Assembly (NCBI GenBank): GCA_029891345.1
Contig: CM057009.1
Location: 309,445,666 to 309,509,665, forward strand
DNA length: 64,000 nucleotides
DNA from: Dryococelus australis
Lineage: Eukaryota; Arthropoda; Insecta; Phasmatodea; Phasmatidae
Direction: 5' to 3'
Positions 49,179 to 60,155 of the stretch are shown piece by piece (position 1 is the first letter of the stretch; every line of letters begins with the position of its first letter). The notes beneath the pieces were generated by a model that was not told the DNA's origin, did no database searches, and saw only the letters and a list, made by a program, of their open reading frames with translations. The translations under genes and the position numbers were made by a program.

Positions 49179-49666
49179 GCCGTGTCCGAAATGGCAGATT
49201 TTGTTGACAAAAGAATCACCTGACCTGATTTTATATACAAAAATGGTGACATAATTTCGTATTTTGTATTTTCTATCTAGCAGCGGATGTCAGCAAAAAT
49301 ACAAAATGAACATATGTGCAAATGTTTTCTAAAACAAATAATTGTTCAAAAAATACACAAGGAATGTTTTAAAAAGCAATTAACCATGGAGATTTGTTTA
49401 TATAGTTTGCAACAAGTTTTTTGAAGTCATTATTGCATAATTTAATATTTTCTTATTTATTAACATATGTGCAGCATTCCGTGATGATTGTAGAAATATT
49501 ACATCCATTTATGCATTAAATGTAGATTAAAATATTTTTCACTGTTAATGTAAAAAATATGTCACCGCGAGTGCTAAACAAGTGACTGTTGACAACTTGC
49601 GAAGTGAAACTTACGAAATGACAATTTACAAAATGACGAATTTGCCATTTTGGTTTCGGACACGGC
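49179..49666. mobile_element. 488-bp MITE with terminal inverted repeats
   Basis: GCCGTGTCCGAAATGGC at the left is mirrored at the right by GCCATTTTGGTTTCGGACACGGC, the same terminus with a 6-base insertion. Inner sequence has no frame of note. ATCA lies next to both ends but at different distances, so the target duplication is unresolved. A non-autonomous DNA transposon is the simplest reading; the family is not determined. Confidence 0.6.
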
Positions 49667-51640
49667 ATCAAGTACAATCCCCCACTTCTCAACCAACACC
49701 GCGTCTTGCCAGTTTATCAATCGCTTGGACACTGTTGTTATTCATGTCAACAAAGCGTAAAAGGACAGTTTAAACTATTGTGGAAAAGTTAGAAATAATA
49801 ACAACAATTTGAGCAGGGTGTGTTATAAATGAAAACATCAATTCTGGTGCAAAGCAAAAGAAAATTGAAGAGGCACAGTTTAACTTTTCTTACATTTTTT
49901 CATTAGTGTTTAAATGTTTACAATAAAAGAAACATTTCAGAATTTTTTAACTTTTGTGTGGGTTTGTAAGTCGGTAAAATTTTAATAATCTCCTAGTAAT
50001 TAAAGATGTAAAGAAATCTGATACAAGGGTGCACTTACGTTTTTGTAAAATTCATTGTGGTTGTCACTAACTTTGAAATGAAGAAATTTAGATTTTTTTA
50101 ACAGGTTTTCCTTGCTTTAGCAAAAGTTAACATTAGGTGCTGCTTTTGTATTGCAAGGGTTATTTTTTTAATGGGGATTGTACGGTATTGTTTTAATGCC
50201 AGATTGCCTCATTTAAAGTCCTGTTATATTCTAGTCTTTATTGCATTTTATTCTAAACTTTCAACTAACTCTGCCATCTAAAGGACGGGTGTGAGTGACA
50301 CACATTGAGAAAGCGACACACACACAACTATGGACCGCTTATCTATCGCTCTGTCTCATTCGCCCAATGTGCTCGCCTGATGCCAGCGCAGGATGTGTAT
50401 ACTCGATGCACCGTGAATTAACTACATTCAGTTGCAACATAAATATCAGTTAAAGTATAGTGTACTTTAAAACCTACACATACGGTGCGTGATTTGTGTT
50501 TTCTTTGAAATGTATAATAGGTACTGTGTTTATCACAATTTTCAGAGCCAATATCGCGATTCCGTTGATAGTAAAAATGTATCAATTCGATTTTCCAAGT
50601 TTTTTAATACAAATTCGCTTATTCGTGTTTTCTGTGGCCCCGATTAACGGAATATACTATATAAAGAAAATGTATCTCAACATTTCCATTGCTTTTATGT
50701 ATATTTGTTACATGGGTAATTCAATTTTAAATCATTGATTTGCTTTTGTTGGGGAGTTTTTATTTTAATAATTTTTGTAGTATTTATGTATATTTCTTTC
50801 AGAGCACAAAAATATTTTAAGACAAGCTATTGCAAATTTAGTAATGCTTTGAAATTTAATTTTATATACATACATGCATGCATTCATACATATATACATT
50901 ATACATATTTACATACACACATAACATTGACCAGAATTCATGTGCCAAACTCGAGGAGGTGATTCCTTATGAAAAATAAGGTGGGGATACGTAATGATGA
51001 ACACTATTGTTTGGTGAATATTAAGAGAGGTTTGTGGCATTGAATCTCAAAGTTTGAAATGCATGGTTGTAAAATGTCAGGAAGTACCAGAGATGGGATG
51101 ACAAAAATTGGAATCGTTTCATGAAACAGAGATTGTAAATCTGTTAAAATAGGTTTGGTCAAATTATCCCTCTTCATTGCTTAAGTAAGGATAGTCACCC
51201 TATTTTCATAGGTAATTTTGTAGCACTAGGCAGTAGTGAGAAATTTTGACACAAATTATTACAGTGGATAAAGACAAAAGGTTCACTAGTCTGAAATTGC
51301 TCCTGCCAACCTTTTTTTTTTTTTAACGCCACTCAAAATTTCAGAGATGCTGTGTAGCTCTGCAAGGGGTTGTAGTGTTGCCTACATCCACAGGGCTACA
51401 ATATCTAACTTAATAGTTTTTCAGCCACAGGTTTTTAATTAAAGATATATTGCTTTTGGCATGTTGTATATTCATCATAAATTATTGTTTTTTACTTTAT
51501 TGTAGTAGTTATTATTAAAATCAAGACAGCAATAACAGGTTTTTAGTTAAGTATGATAATAATTAGAGAATTCACACCAAAAATTTGTTTGGGGACAAGT
51601 GATAAAAATAGTGACATGCTTTAGCATAGGTATAAAAACC
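49667..51640. other. AT-rich DNA without recognisable gene
   Basis: An ACATACATGCATGCATTCATACATATATAC simple-sequence stretch (split here only for naming) lies at 50867-50900. A patch with higher GC and ACAC runs is at 50280-50420. Confidence 0.45.
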
Positions 51641-51645
51641 TAAAT

Positions 51646-51885
51646 GGAGTGAGCTTCTTAAAGGGTGGCTGTGCATTACATTCAAATCACACATTTACTA
51701 TTAAGCATTAAATTTTAAATTTACATGCAGTAAAACAGAGTTAAAACGTTTCTGAAGGGACGGAAAAAATAATGCTTACTAGCCAGTAAAACTTCTTAAA
51801 AGGGTCAAATTACACATATGCAGATAGATAAGGTGTACAATTATTCAACTTATTAGGCAGAAAAACTTCTTAGCAGGATTTCACT
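51646..51885. repeat. array of a 20-base motif related to pogo-type TIRs, locus 2
   Basis: Copies of a CAGTAAAACTTCTTAAAAGG-like motif start at 51728, 51783 and 51859, with a fourth, weaker one at about 51646 (GTGAGCTTCTTAAAGGG). Spacings of 55 and 76 mirror the 56 and 73 of locus 1 at 29706, in the same orientation. Confidence 0.5.
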
Positions 51886-52744
51886 AAATATTAGGACTTA
51901 TAGATAGGGTATCTAAATATATTTTAAAGTTTAATACTATTTTAAAGTTTACTATACTAAGTAGTTTTATTTTAATTTTTGTATTAATATAATTAATTTC
52001 AAGAATTTTATTTTATCCAATGTAAAAATCAAGCTTCACGAGGTGGGGTGGGGACTAAGCCCCTGTAGCCTCGCACCTAGCTCCACCCCTAAGCTAAGGA
52101 TAAACACAGCCTTTTTGTGGAACTATTTTGGCTGGGAATTTTGTGATTAAACTGTTGTGACACTTTGTTTTAATCATAGAAAACCTAAAATAAGCCATAC
52201 AAAATTAAATCCAATAATGAGTATTAATTGCTTAAAAATGACTACAATTAAAACTATTGATATTTTAGAAATTAATATGTTGAGCTGGTGAACAATTTTT
52301 GTCATAATTCTCACACCATTATAATGAGATAGTACAATAAAATTGGGTACATGATTTATGCCAGGAATCATATATACACGAGTGTGTACTTTCATGTCAA
52401 GGCTGACCGCTGACAACTGAAATATTTACATGAACGAAATAAAGAGTAACATTTATGTGTTATTGCATTCTGGTTGCCATTTTTAACCTGGTGGTATGTC
52501 ATAAAAAGAATGTGCAACTACTATGGCTGCAAAAGTGCTACACCACTTTTTTTCAGTATGGCTGCTTAGTACAAAAAAAAATTTTTGATTTGGCATATAG
52601 GATGTATATTTTAAATATTAACACTTATTGGTGGGGGGGGGGGAATAGTACTGGCAACGCATTAAGTAGATAGTAACAGAGTATAAATGATACCATTAAA
52701 TATTTTGAATGTAACATAGTTTTAAATATATAGTGCATAACCAG

Positions 52745-52925
52745 TTTTATTCATCACTACCACTGTCACTGTCGTTTTCACTTGAATGCGGCTGTGGCTT
52801 CCTGAACTCTTGTTTTCAGCCGTTGAAAAGCTTTCCTAGACTTTTTGGTGTTCTGCAACTCCGCCTTATGTTTACCCCAGTACCCTGCATTAAAGTTTGA
52901 CAGAGGGAATTTTCGTCCCACTTTT
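52745..52925 (-). pseudogene. C-terminal coding remnant with acidic Ser/Asp tail
   Basis: On the minus strand, FNAGYWGKHKAELQNTKKSR and KAFQRLK are followed, after a one-base frameshift, by KPQPHSSENDSDSGSDE and a stop. A basic region followed by an acidic SD-rich end is common in transposon and chromatin proteins. No family is assigned; it could be chance. Confidence 0.25.
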
Positions 52926-52929
52926 CTAT

Positions 52930-55900
52930 TACTGTGTTACTCTATGTATGCAATTACCTTTCAGTTTAAATGCAGCAGTATGACATGTATTTGTTAACAT
53001 GTGCGCAACGTGGCATTCACAGATCAATAATAGGACCAGCGACCTTGAAATATCAACAACTGAACATACCGGGACAAAGCGCAGTTGCAAGAGGGCACCC
53101 TTAGTGGGCACTGTGAGCGCCAAATTGAGAAAATCATGCTATGTTAAATATTACAGAAAAGTCCCCCCCCCCCCTTCCCCACCCCATCTAACCCAAATCA
53201 TATTTTGACACAATAAAATCAGGGTGCGAGAGTTATGCCAGGGTGGGAAATATGCCAATAAATTAAGAATTGTACCATGTATGGGATATTCCATTCTAAG
53301 ACATTCTTAGATAGTCAGCCAAGGAGACTGCTACAGAAGTTGTTTGAGAAGACATCTTTTATCTAATGCTAATGACAACAGAATTTGTCAGCTAGTCATT
53401 CTTTTACCATCCAGGGTGCAACAACTTCTTGGTTTCAAGAGATTTGACCGTTTAGCTAAGAATTTATTATCTTCCCTTTATTGTCACTAAACAAAGTTAT
53501 CAATTTTCAGCATTTAAGAAATACATTTTTTTTAACAACATTGTAAAATAGGTCCTGCTACAATAACTGCTAGAAGCATTAGAAAAGTTAAATGGTAAGA
53601 ATGCTTACCTTAGCTGCTATTGAGAGGAAATGTAGCTTACAGCTTTTCCTCTAATTTGTTTTAAAAAATTGACTACCTTGGGTGCATCATTTTTCAGTGC
53701 CTTTCAGCTATAAACTTTTGCAAAGAATCAAATGGGTAAATAATTTTATGAAGTGTCTAAAATGTAACAGGTAATTACTGATAGTTCTTTGTCCTATTTG
53801 AACAAGCATGCAAATAACTTCTCCATGAACATCATGCTTTCAAAACCTTTGGGAAATAGATGGTGTATGAGGAACAAGTGCAGTAGATGCAATAAATGTG
53901 TATCTGCTTATCAAGCAAGGCCTCTTCAGTTAATATGTGAAAGATATCTTTGGTAAAACTTTAGTGTAAGGTTTGCCAATATGTGGGTTGTATCCACTGA
54001 CACCACTTCAGTGTTCAGAGGAAATATTCAAATGGTGGTGTATTCCCCTCTTCATTTATTTATTATTGTTAAACAAAATAAGGAATTTTCGATTGCTTTT
54101 CAGTGTGTTTGAGGGGTAAAAGGGGGATGTGATGAGAATAATTTGGTAAAAACTGATATTGGCTCAGCCCTACTTTATTTTTGCTTATAGTTCTCCACTG
54201 ATTTCAACTAACAGCAAAAAATAATCTCTTACATATCAAGTTTTTTAAACTGTTAATAGTTTGTATTGTCATTTCAGATGTGGCAGTTTAACTATTTACA
54301 TATTTTATATGGTGGGAGTTGGCTGATAGGCTAATAATTGCCTTTTTTAAACTGAGATACGAAACACAAGTACTCAACCAGGTGGTACTCTAGGATAGGC
54401 ACATACACAAAATTTGGAAGAACAAATTTTCCATGCAGATACATGGTTGTGATGTTTCGTTGGCTAGGGTCAAGCTTCTTGAGGTGGCCAAGAAAATGAC
54501 CCAGCCGGTGAAACATTGCGACTGTGCATCTGCATGAAAAATGTGCTCACTTCACGTATAATGTCTTATCTGCGAGTACAGTTGTGTCAGTACTTGCTAT
54601 CTCCTTTTTAAAATGTAATTATTTTTATATTTTGTTTGATCTTTATAGTTTTATAATTATTTATGAACAAATAATAAAATTAAGGCAAAAATGTATATTT
54701 ATTCTTTGTGTTTTTTGTTATTTAATGGTTTTTTTTTTTTTTTTTTTTTAGTTTTATTACCCAGTAATGTTTGCACAATATTTTAGTAATGTAGTCGGAG
54801 CAGACATTGTAGAAATTTTCATATTTTACTTTTATTGAAATGGAGATGTTGTTAATGTTATGATTAAGTGTAATTTATTTTAATATATTTTAGGAGATTG
54901 TATTTATTAACCTCCGTCGTGACACGTGAATGTTAGCAGTTATTAATTAAATATTTTGTATTTGTGATTCATGACACCTATAAGTGTAAACAGATATTTT
55001 GTTTACATGATTATAACTCGTAATTTGATTTTGAAGTACTAGCGGTAAGATCTCTGTACTTGTGTTTATAAGGAGAAAACGTGCATATTTGTGTACCAAA
55101 TTATATATGAAGGATTTTTTAATTATTTTCCTTTGGAGGCTCTGATGACAGTTTCATTAGCAATTACATACAAAAACATTTTGTTAAATGGTGATCAGAA
55201 CTTGTTCATGAAGATAATAAAGCCGAATGAGAAAATAATGTTAATAAGAGTTTGTGGTGGTGAATAAATGCAAGTGCAATGTTTCATTGTAAGATTTGAT
55301 CAAAATGCTCTGTTTTTGCAAGCAGCAATAATTATTTTTTTCCCAGTCTGGAATTGGTGATGATGCTTAATGTATAGGAATGAAATAATTAAGAAAGGGC
55401 TTGTATTTTTAACTTTTTAGTTGATGCTATAGTTTGAGAAGTTCTGTTTGTATGTCATAAGAATTCGGTGTGGTGTGTTAGTGTTATATTTGTCATTTTG
55501 ATGTGCTGTAGTCCTTATTGCAAATATGCATTTAATCAATTTGTTTCCGTGATTCTGGCAGTGTGCTTAAACACGTCCATATTTATAAGTTGTAGTAATT
55601 GATTATTTACAGTTCTGTCATAAAATGAAATTTAAGAACTTTATCAACTATTATGTAATGATTATAATCTAATTAAATGTGTATAAATGACATATTTATA
55701 TTTTTGAGACTTAAAAAGACATGTATTGATTATTCAGTTATATATTGTTTTTACTCATTTGATAAAAAATTGTTCCTATCTTGTCATCTCCTCCTGTCTC
55801 CCAGGCTGTAAGATTGTCGTCTGGTAGCTCTATAAAATTTAACATGCTCAAATAAGCCTGTATTCTCATAATTACCCTTGAACACTTTTCTTTATTGCAT

Positions 55901-56008
55901 TGTATCACATAATTGTGTTTTCGTTTTGTTTTTAGAATTTTTTGTGTATATCTCTCTATCTCCCACAATATGGCATATAAATGCTGCTGGCATTCTTTTA
56001 ATTTCAAA
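52930..56008. other. AT-rich DNA without recognisable gene
   Basis: Contains a C12 tract at 53163 and a T21 tract at 54729. No coding family was recognised. Confidence 0.45.
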
Positions 56009-56499
56009 TACAGTGAAACTTCATCTTTACACGTATGGTCTATGAGACATTCACTTTAACGATCATTTTTTAATGCATTAACATTCCATATATGAAAAAC
56101 AAGGTTAAAATATTTGTTTACAATGAGTATACTTCAGCTATAGCTCTTGCTGTAACAGTATGATTTTAGTGGTATCAATCACTATCTTGCACTCGTGGCG
56201 CGGTGTTTTTCTCAAGCTTTGTGTGTTGGCGCAGTTTAAACAGTACTTTTTTTTTTTACGTTCATTGTTTCAGTTCAGCACAAGATCATTAAATATATGC
56301 TCACGAGTGTGATCACGAACGCCATTTGGTTGATCACTTTGTTGCTGTAAGTTGCTCAAATCCTTTTGTCCAGATGTGACTAGACACATCACAATATTTT
56401 ATGACGAATGATACAATCTGAAGCAGTTTCCATTTTAAGTTATCCTGCAGATTTTGGTTAGGCGTGTGGCTTTTTAGTTTACTGTATTTGGATGTTTTA

Positions 56500-57492
56500 A
56501 TTTTTGCAGTGGCGAGCAGTTGTCAGCGTAAAGCGCTAGATAATGCTACAAAATTTAAGATAATAAGTGAGTGTGAAGCAGGGAACTTAACCAAAAGCAA
56601 GAATGGCAGAAGGTACAATTTACAATTGTTGACTTATTTTACAGTCCTCAAGAATAAAGGGAAAATAAAGGCTGGTGTTTTCGAGAAAAATGTGCTGGCT
56701 GGCAATAAAAAATTACGCATGGCCGACCATTCTGATCTAGAGGATGTGTTATTTAAATGGTTTAGTCAGCAACAGGGTTTGGGTGTGCCTATCAGCGGAC
56801 CAATGCTAAAGGCCAATGTATCTAATCTTGCTCTTCAAATTATAATTGAGGATTTCAAGTGTAGTGGGGTCTGGTTGCACCTTTTTAAAGTGAGAAGAGG
56901 AATATTGCAACATTTTGTGTCTGGGGAGTCTGGAAGTGTGAGTGATAAGGTGTTGAGGAATTCAAATCCTGTGCTCGAGGAAATATTGGAACAGATACTT
57001 GCCGTGGGGCATTTATACTGCAAATGAGTCCGGCATGTTTTATAATCTATTTCCTGACAAAATGTTGGCGACAATGTGACCCATGTAAGAGCGGTAAAAA
57101 AGCAAAGAATGCCTATATTGTGTGCCAACATGGAAGGAAGCGACAAGCTCAAACCGTACGTAACTGGCAAGTCAGTCAAGCCTCGTGCATTTTGCAGTGT
57201 TCGTGAATTGCCTTACACATGCGATGCAAACAAGGAGGTTTGCATGACCGCAGAGCTCTTCAAAAAATTGCAAAATTTTGAACGTGTGTTCTTTTCTCCC
57301 TCCCAACTGTACCAGCCCAACCCCCCTAAAACCACCTCTAACCATTCAAGTAATAACGTGTGCAATAATAAAAACACTACTAACAAGTCTTTTTTTAACA
57401 TAAACAATGTTTGTAATATCCACATTATATTTTTAAGTGACAAATCCCTTGTCCAGTTATGTTATTTCGTATACGTTAAAGGTATAATTTAA
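56500..57492 (+). pseudogene. Tigger-like transposase, N-terminal and DDE part
   Basis: A CENP-B-type N-terminal helix-turn-helix opens the protein (KALDNATKFKIISECEAGN, then VLKNKGKIKAG). The second CENP-B domain follows (DLEDVLFKWFSQQQGLGVPI, then IIEDFKCSGVWLHLFKVRRG). After a frameshift near 57010 comes YTANESGMFYNLFPDKML, where the family has a catalytic Asp and this copy has Asn (the N of ANES). Then CANMEGSDKLKPYVTGKS, CMTAELFKKL and a degraded NIHIIFLSDKSLVQL block near 57420; the Asp-Asn-His block that should precede it is missing. The enzyme cannot be active as it stands. Confidence 0.8.
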
Positions 57493-58717
57493 GGGTTGTG
57501 ATAGTACTTTTCTGGCGTAATTAATTATGCTGAGAAAGGAAATGCCGTTTGTGTGAGTGTAATTGCATTAGTTTAAAAGTTGTTAATTTATTACGAATGG
57601 AGTGGCTCCAAGATGGCGGCCATAACCTCAAAAGTGTATCTTGGAATCTGTGGAAAAAACTTAAGTTGTTAGCCAATGTAAACTCCATGGAAATGCTCAG
57701 TTACTTTGATTCTAATTGCCAATCTCAAACTTATCTTCGTACGCAAATACAGCGAAGCGCTACCAAAGATGCTAATGATCAGTACTATTGTCCAATTTCC
57801 TTCGTGATATTATATTGCGAGTATCAATGTAACTAATTTCCTTAGGAACAGGATCCTTTTCTTGCTGTGGCTTTCTGAAGGAACACATTTCCAACAAACC
57901 ACTACCTGCCTTAGCAGTAATTCCTTGATGACCAAAGTGATAATAAAATGACAAAAAATATAACTTTCTTCAGCATCTACAATTTTAACTGTCAAAGACC
58001 TGTCATCTTTATCAACATCCTTTGAAAACGACAAAATGTTACAGTATACCTTTCTAGAGTAGTGACAGAGCTAAGTGAATATAACTGTACCCAAAAGCTG
58101 ATTATATAATAACTGAACCCTTACCAGAAGTACATAGGTACCAACACAAAAAAAAATTGACCAGGACCCTCACGCTCATTCTACTTGTAACCTACAGGCG
58201 CAAAAGCCAATGCGAACTCCGCGGCAATGCTCCATAACTTTAAGTGTTGCTGAGATACATGGGGGCCCTTTCACCATGCCACATCCAGCCACAGCCGAGA
58301 GCAGAGACTCAGCACGGCGCATATCAACTTCCACTGATAACAAGATCTGGCCAAGATATTTGCAACACATACAATCAACAGAATACTTTTTAATACACAA
58401 CTGTAGACATGTTGACCAACATAAACCATGATCCACCAACATATCCAACAAAAAATTTATATTCGGTCATGTTAAAGGGATCACAGGAGGGGGAAATATC
58501 TATGCCCTTAACTTTTGCATGTTTTTATCGCAAACCAAATATTAATTAATGCTAAATAAAATTTCAATGTAACTAATGTCAGTTTTCAACGTTGGGCGTT
58601 TCCCTGAGGATGCTCTATTAAGAGCTATATATTTTATAAGGGCATTTTTTAGGGTGCAGTGTGACATAATGACCGTGCAAAAGTGAGACATGTTGATGAC
58701 ACCATTTACACTCCCTG
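57493..58717. mobile_element. insert separating the two transposase parts
   Basis: This DNA replaces the short segment expected between the DDE block and the C-terminal part. An exact 14-base direct repeat, TCAATGTAACTAAT, at 57824-57837 and 58564-58577 encloses about 726 bases and may be a target duplication. Minus-strand frames inside (57810-58034, 58176-58451) are protein-like (a CWKCVPSESHSKK segment, an EVDMRRAESLLSAVAGCGMV segment) but unassigned. Confidence 0.4.
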
Positions 58718-59205
58718 TTGCAGTATGTAATGAGTAAAATCGAAACTGGAAAGCAGTTCATAAAATGGGATGTTCTAGATGTTATGCATGCAATAACTGT
58801 CTCGTGGTCTAAAGTATCAGCAAGTCTGTTCAAGAGAATTTTGAAGCACCTTCTCAGACTTTACAAGAGCCTGAGTGTAGGGGAAACTGTGAAAGAAAAG
58901 TTTGAAAGTGCCTGTTAGCTTCGACGAATTTATGTCGACTGATGTTGATATTGAAGTGTGCTGCAAATTGACTGATGTGGAACTCTGTAATTTTGTTACA
59001 AGAAGGGACAGTTCTGAAGATGACGATGAAGATAGTGAGTCAGTGAAACTATCAACTCAGGTGGCAGTTGCTGAAGCTCTGAAAGTTCTGAGCAACTTCT
59101 TCAAGTTTTGGCCGTTGGCATCTGCAATGGACATGGCACATTTTCATTGCGTTGAGGAATTCACTGTGAAAAACAGCTTCAAGAAGAAGAAAAAGCAAGC
59201 TACTC
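58718..59205 (+). pseudogene. Tigger-like transposase, C-terminal part
   Basis: KWDVLDVMHAITVSWSKVSA matches the Tigger DVLDAI--I--AW--V block. After a frameshift near 58915 the C-terminus continues with FDEFMSTDVDIEVCCKLTDV, an acidic Ser/Asp/Glu run (RRDSSEDDDEDSES) and STQVAVAEALKVLSNFF, typical of the family's tail. It joins the block ending at 57492 once the insert is disregarded. Confidence 0.65.
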
Positions 59206-59423
59206 ATGATAGCTTTTTTTTTTTTTTTTATAGATGTCTCTTTTTTTATGTAGTCTTGAAGTTTGTTTTGTTATCTGAAGTGCATTTTAGTATGTATCAA
59301 ACTCAAAGCATTGGAACGTCCTGCGCAACAAGCAGTGGGCATCCTTTTGTAATGTGGATAATTTTTGTGTTTTATAATTTTTTAACAAGTGATGTTGAGA
59401 ATTTGTTGCTGTAACTCAGAACA

Positions 59424-59782
59424 GACTCCGTATGCTGGAGGAGGTCTGGAGAGATTCCCACTCTCGTGGAAAGACCGGGCAGTGAGCGGCAATCGGCTAC
59501 GGTTGCGCTCTGGAAAGGCACCAGGGGTACGGGTAGAACCCCGGCCAGACCACACGCTTGGTTTCTGAATGCGAGGGTCTCAGAACTTCTGTGGTAAAAG
59601 GGGCAAGTATGTGCGGACGTGACAGGTTTGAGCTTGGGTCTGGCCAACAGTCACATAAATCCTGGTCGCTTTGCGATGAGAAGACATGATTCCTCTTCCC
59701 TGCCTATTGGGAGGCCGAAGCGTGGTATGGCCCACGGCTAAGAGTACAGTGACCGAGAGGTTCTGTATTAAAAAAAAAAATT
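59424..59782 (+). mobile_element. poly(A)-tailed retroposon with target-site duplication
   Basis: A GC-rich 359-base segment ends in A11 and is flanked by TAACTCAGAACA (59412-59423) and TAACTCTGAACA (59783-59794), identical at 11 of 12 bases. This is the signature of LINE-driven insertion. No tRNA promoter was found. It may be the 5'-truncated 3' end of a non-LTR retrotransposon or a SINE of another origin. GC content and a near-identical duplication suggest it is younger than the Tigger copy it sits in. Confidence 0.7.
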
Positions 59783-60155
59783 TAACTCTGAACACCACCA
59801 TGCGGTGAGTTTTGTTGCTTGTTTTATGCTATTGCTATGTTATTTGAATTTAGTAACAATATATTTTTTCCAGTAAACACATTATTCATCTTTATTGTTC
59901 CACATTCACCATTTTAGTTTACGTATGTTTATTTTTATTTTTAACAGTGACTTGTTTCTAGTTTCGCAAAGTGCCGATGTTGTCTAGTTGTGTTGCTTTT
60001 TACCTTTGGTATCCATTCGGCTGAAGGCGTTTAGAGAGCAGAATACTTTTATAGGGAATTTAAGATAATGATTGTTTTTACTATAGTACTTATTTGGTTA
60101 TAGCGATAATTTTTTTAACCGTTATCAGGTCTTGCTATAATGAAGTTTCACTGTA

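Larger units (their letters stand above)
56011..60153 (+). mobile_element. Tigger-like (pogo superfamily) DNA transposon with nested insertions
   Basis: The left end is TA-CAGTGAAACTTCATC and the right end ATGAAGTTTCACTG-TA, giving inverted repeats of about 14 matching bases, extended by CTATAA-type sequence on the right, and TA duplications at 56009-56010 and 60154-60155. Between them lie plus-strand transposase blocks of the Tigger family. At 4.14 kb it is longer than expected because of inserts at about 57493-58717 and 59424-59782. Confidence 0.8.

Noticed and set aside
59700..59740. CCATACCACGC on the minus strand, a word also found in animal 5S rRNA
   Set aside because: Only 11 bases match, the rest of 5S is absent, and the poly(A) tail lies on the opposite strand.
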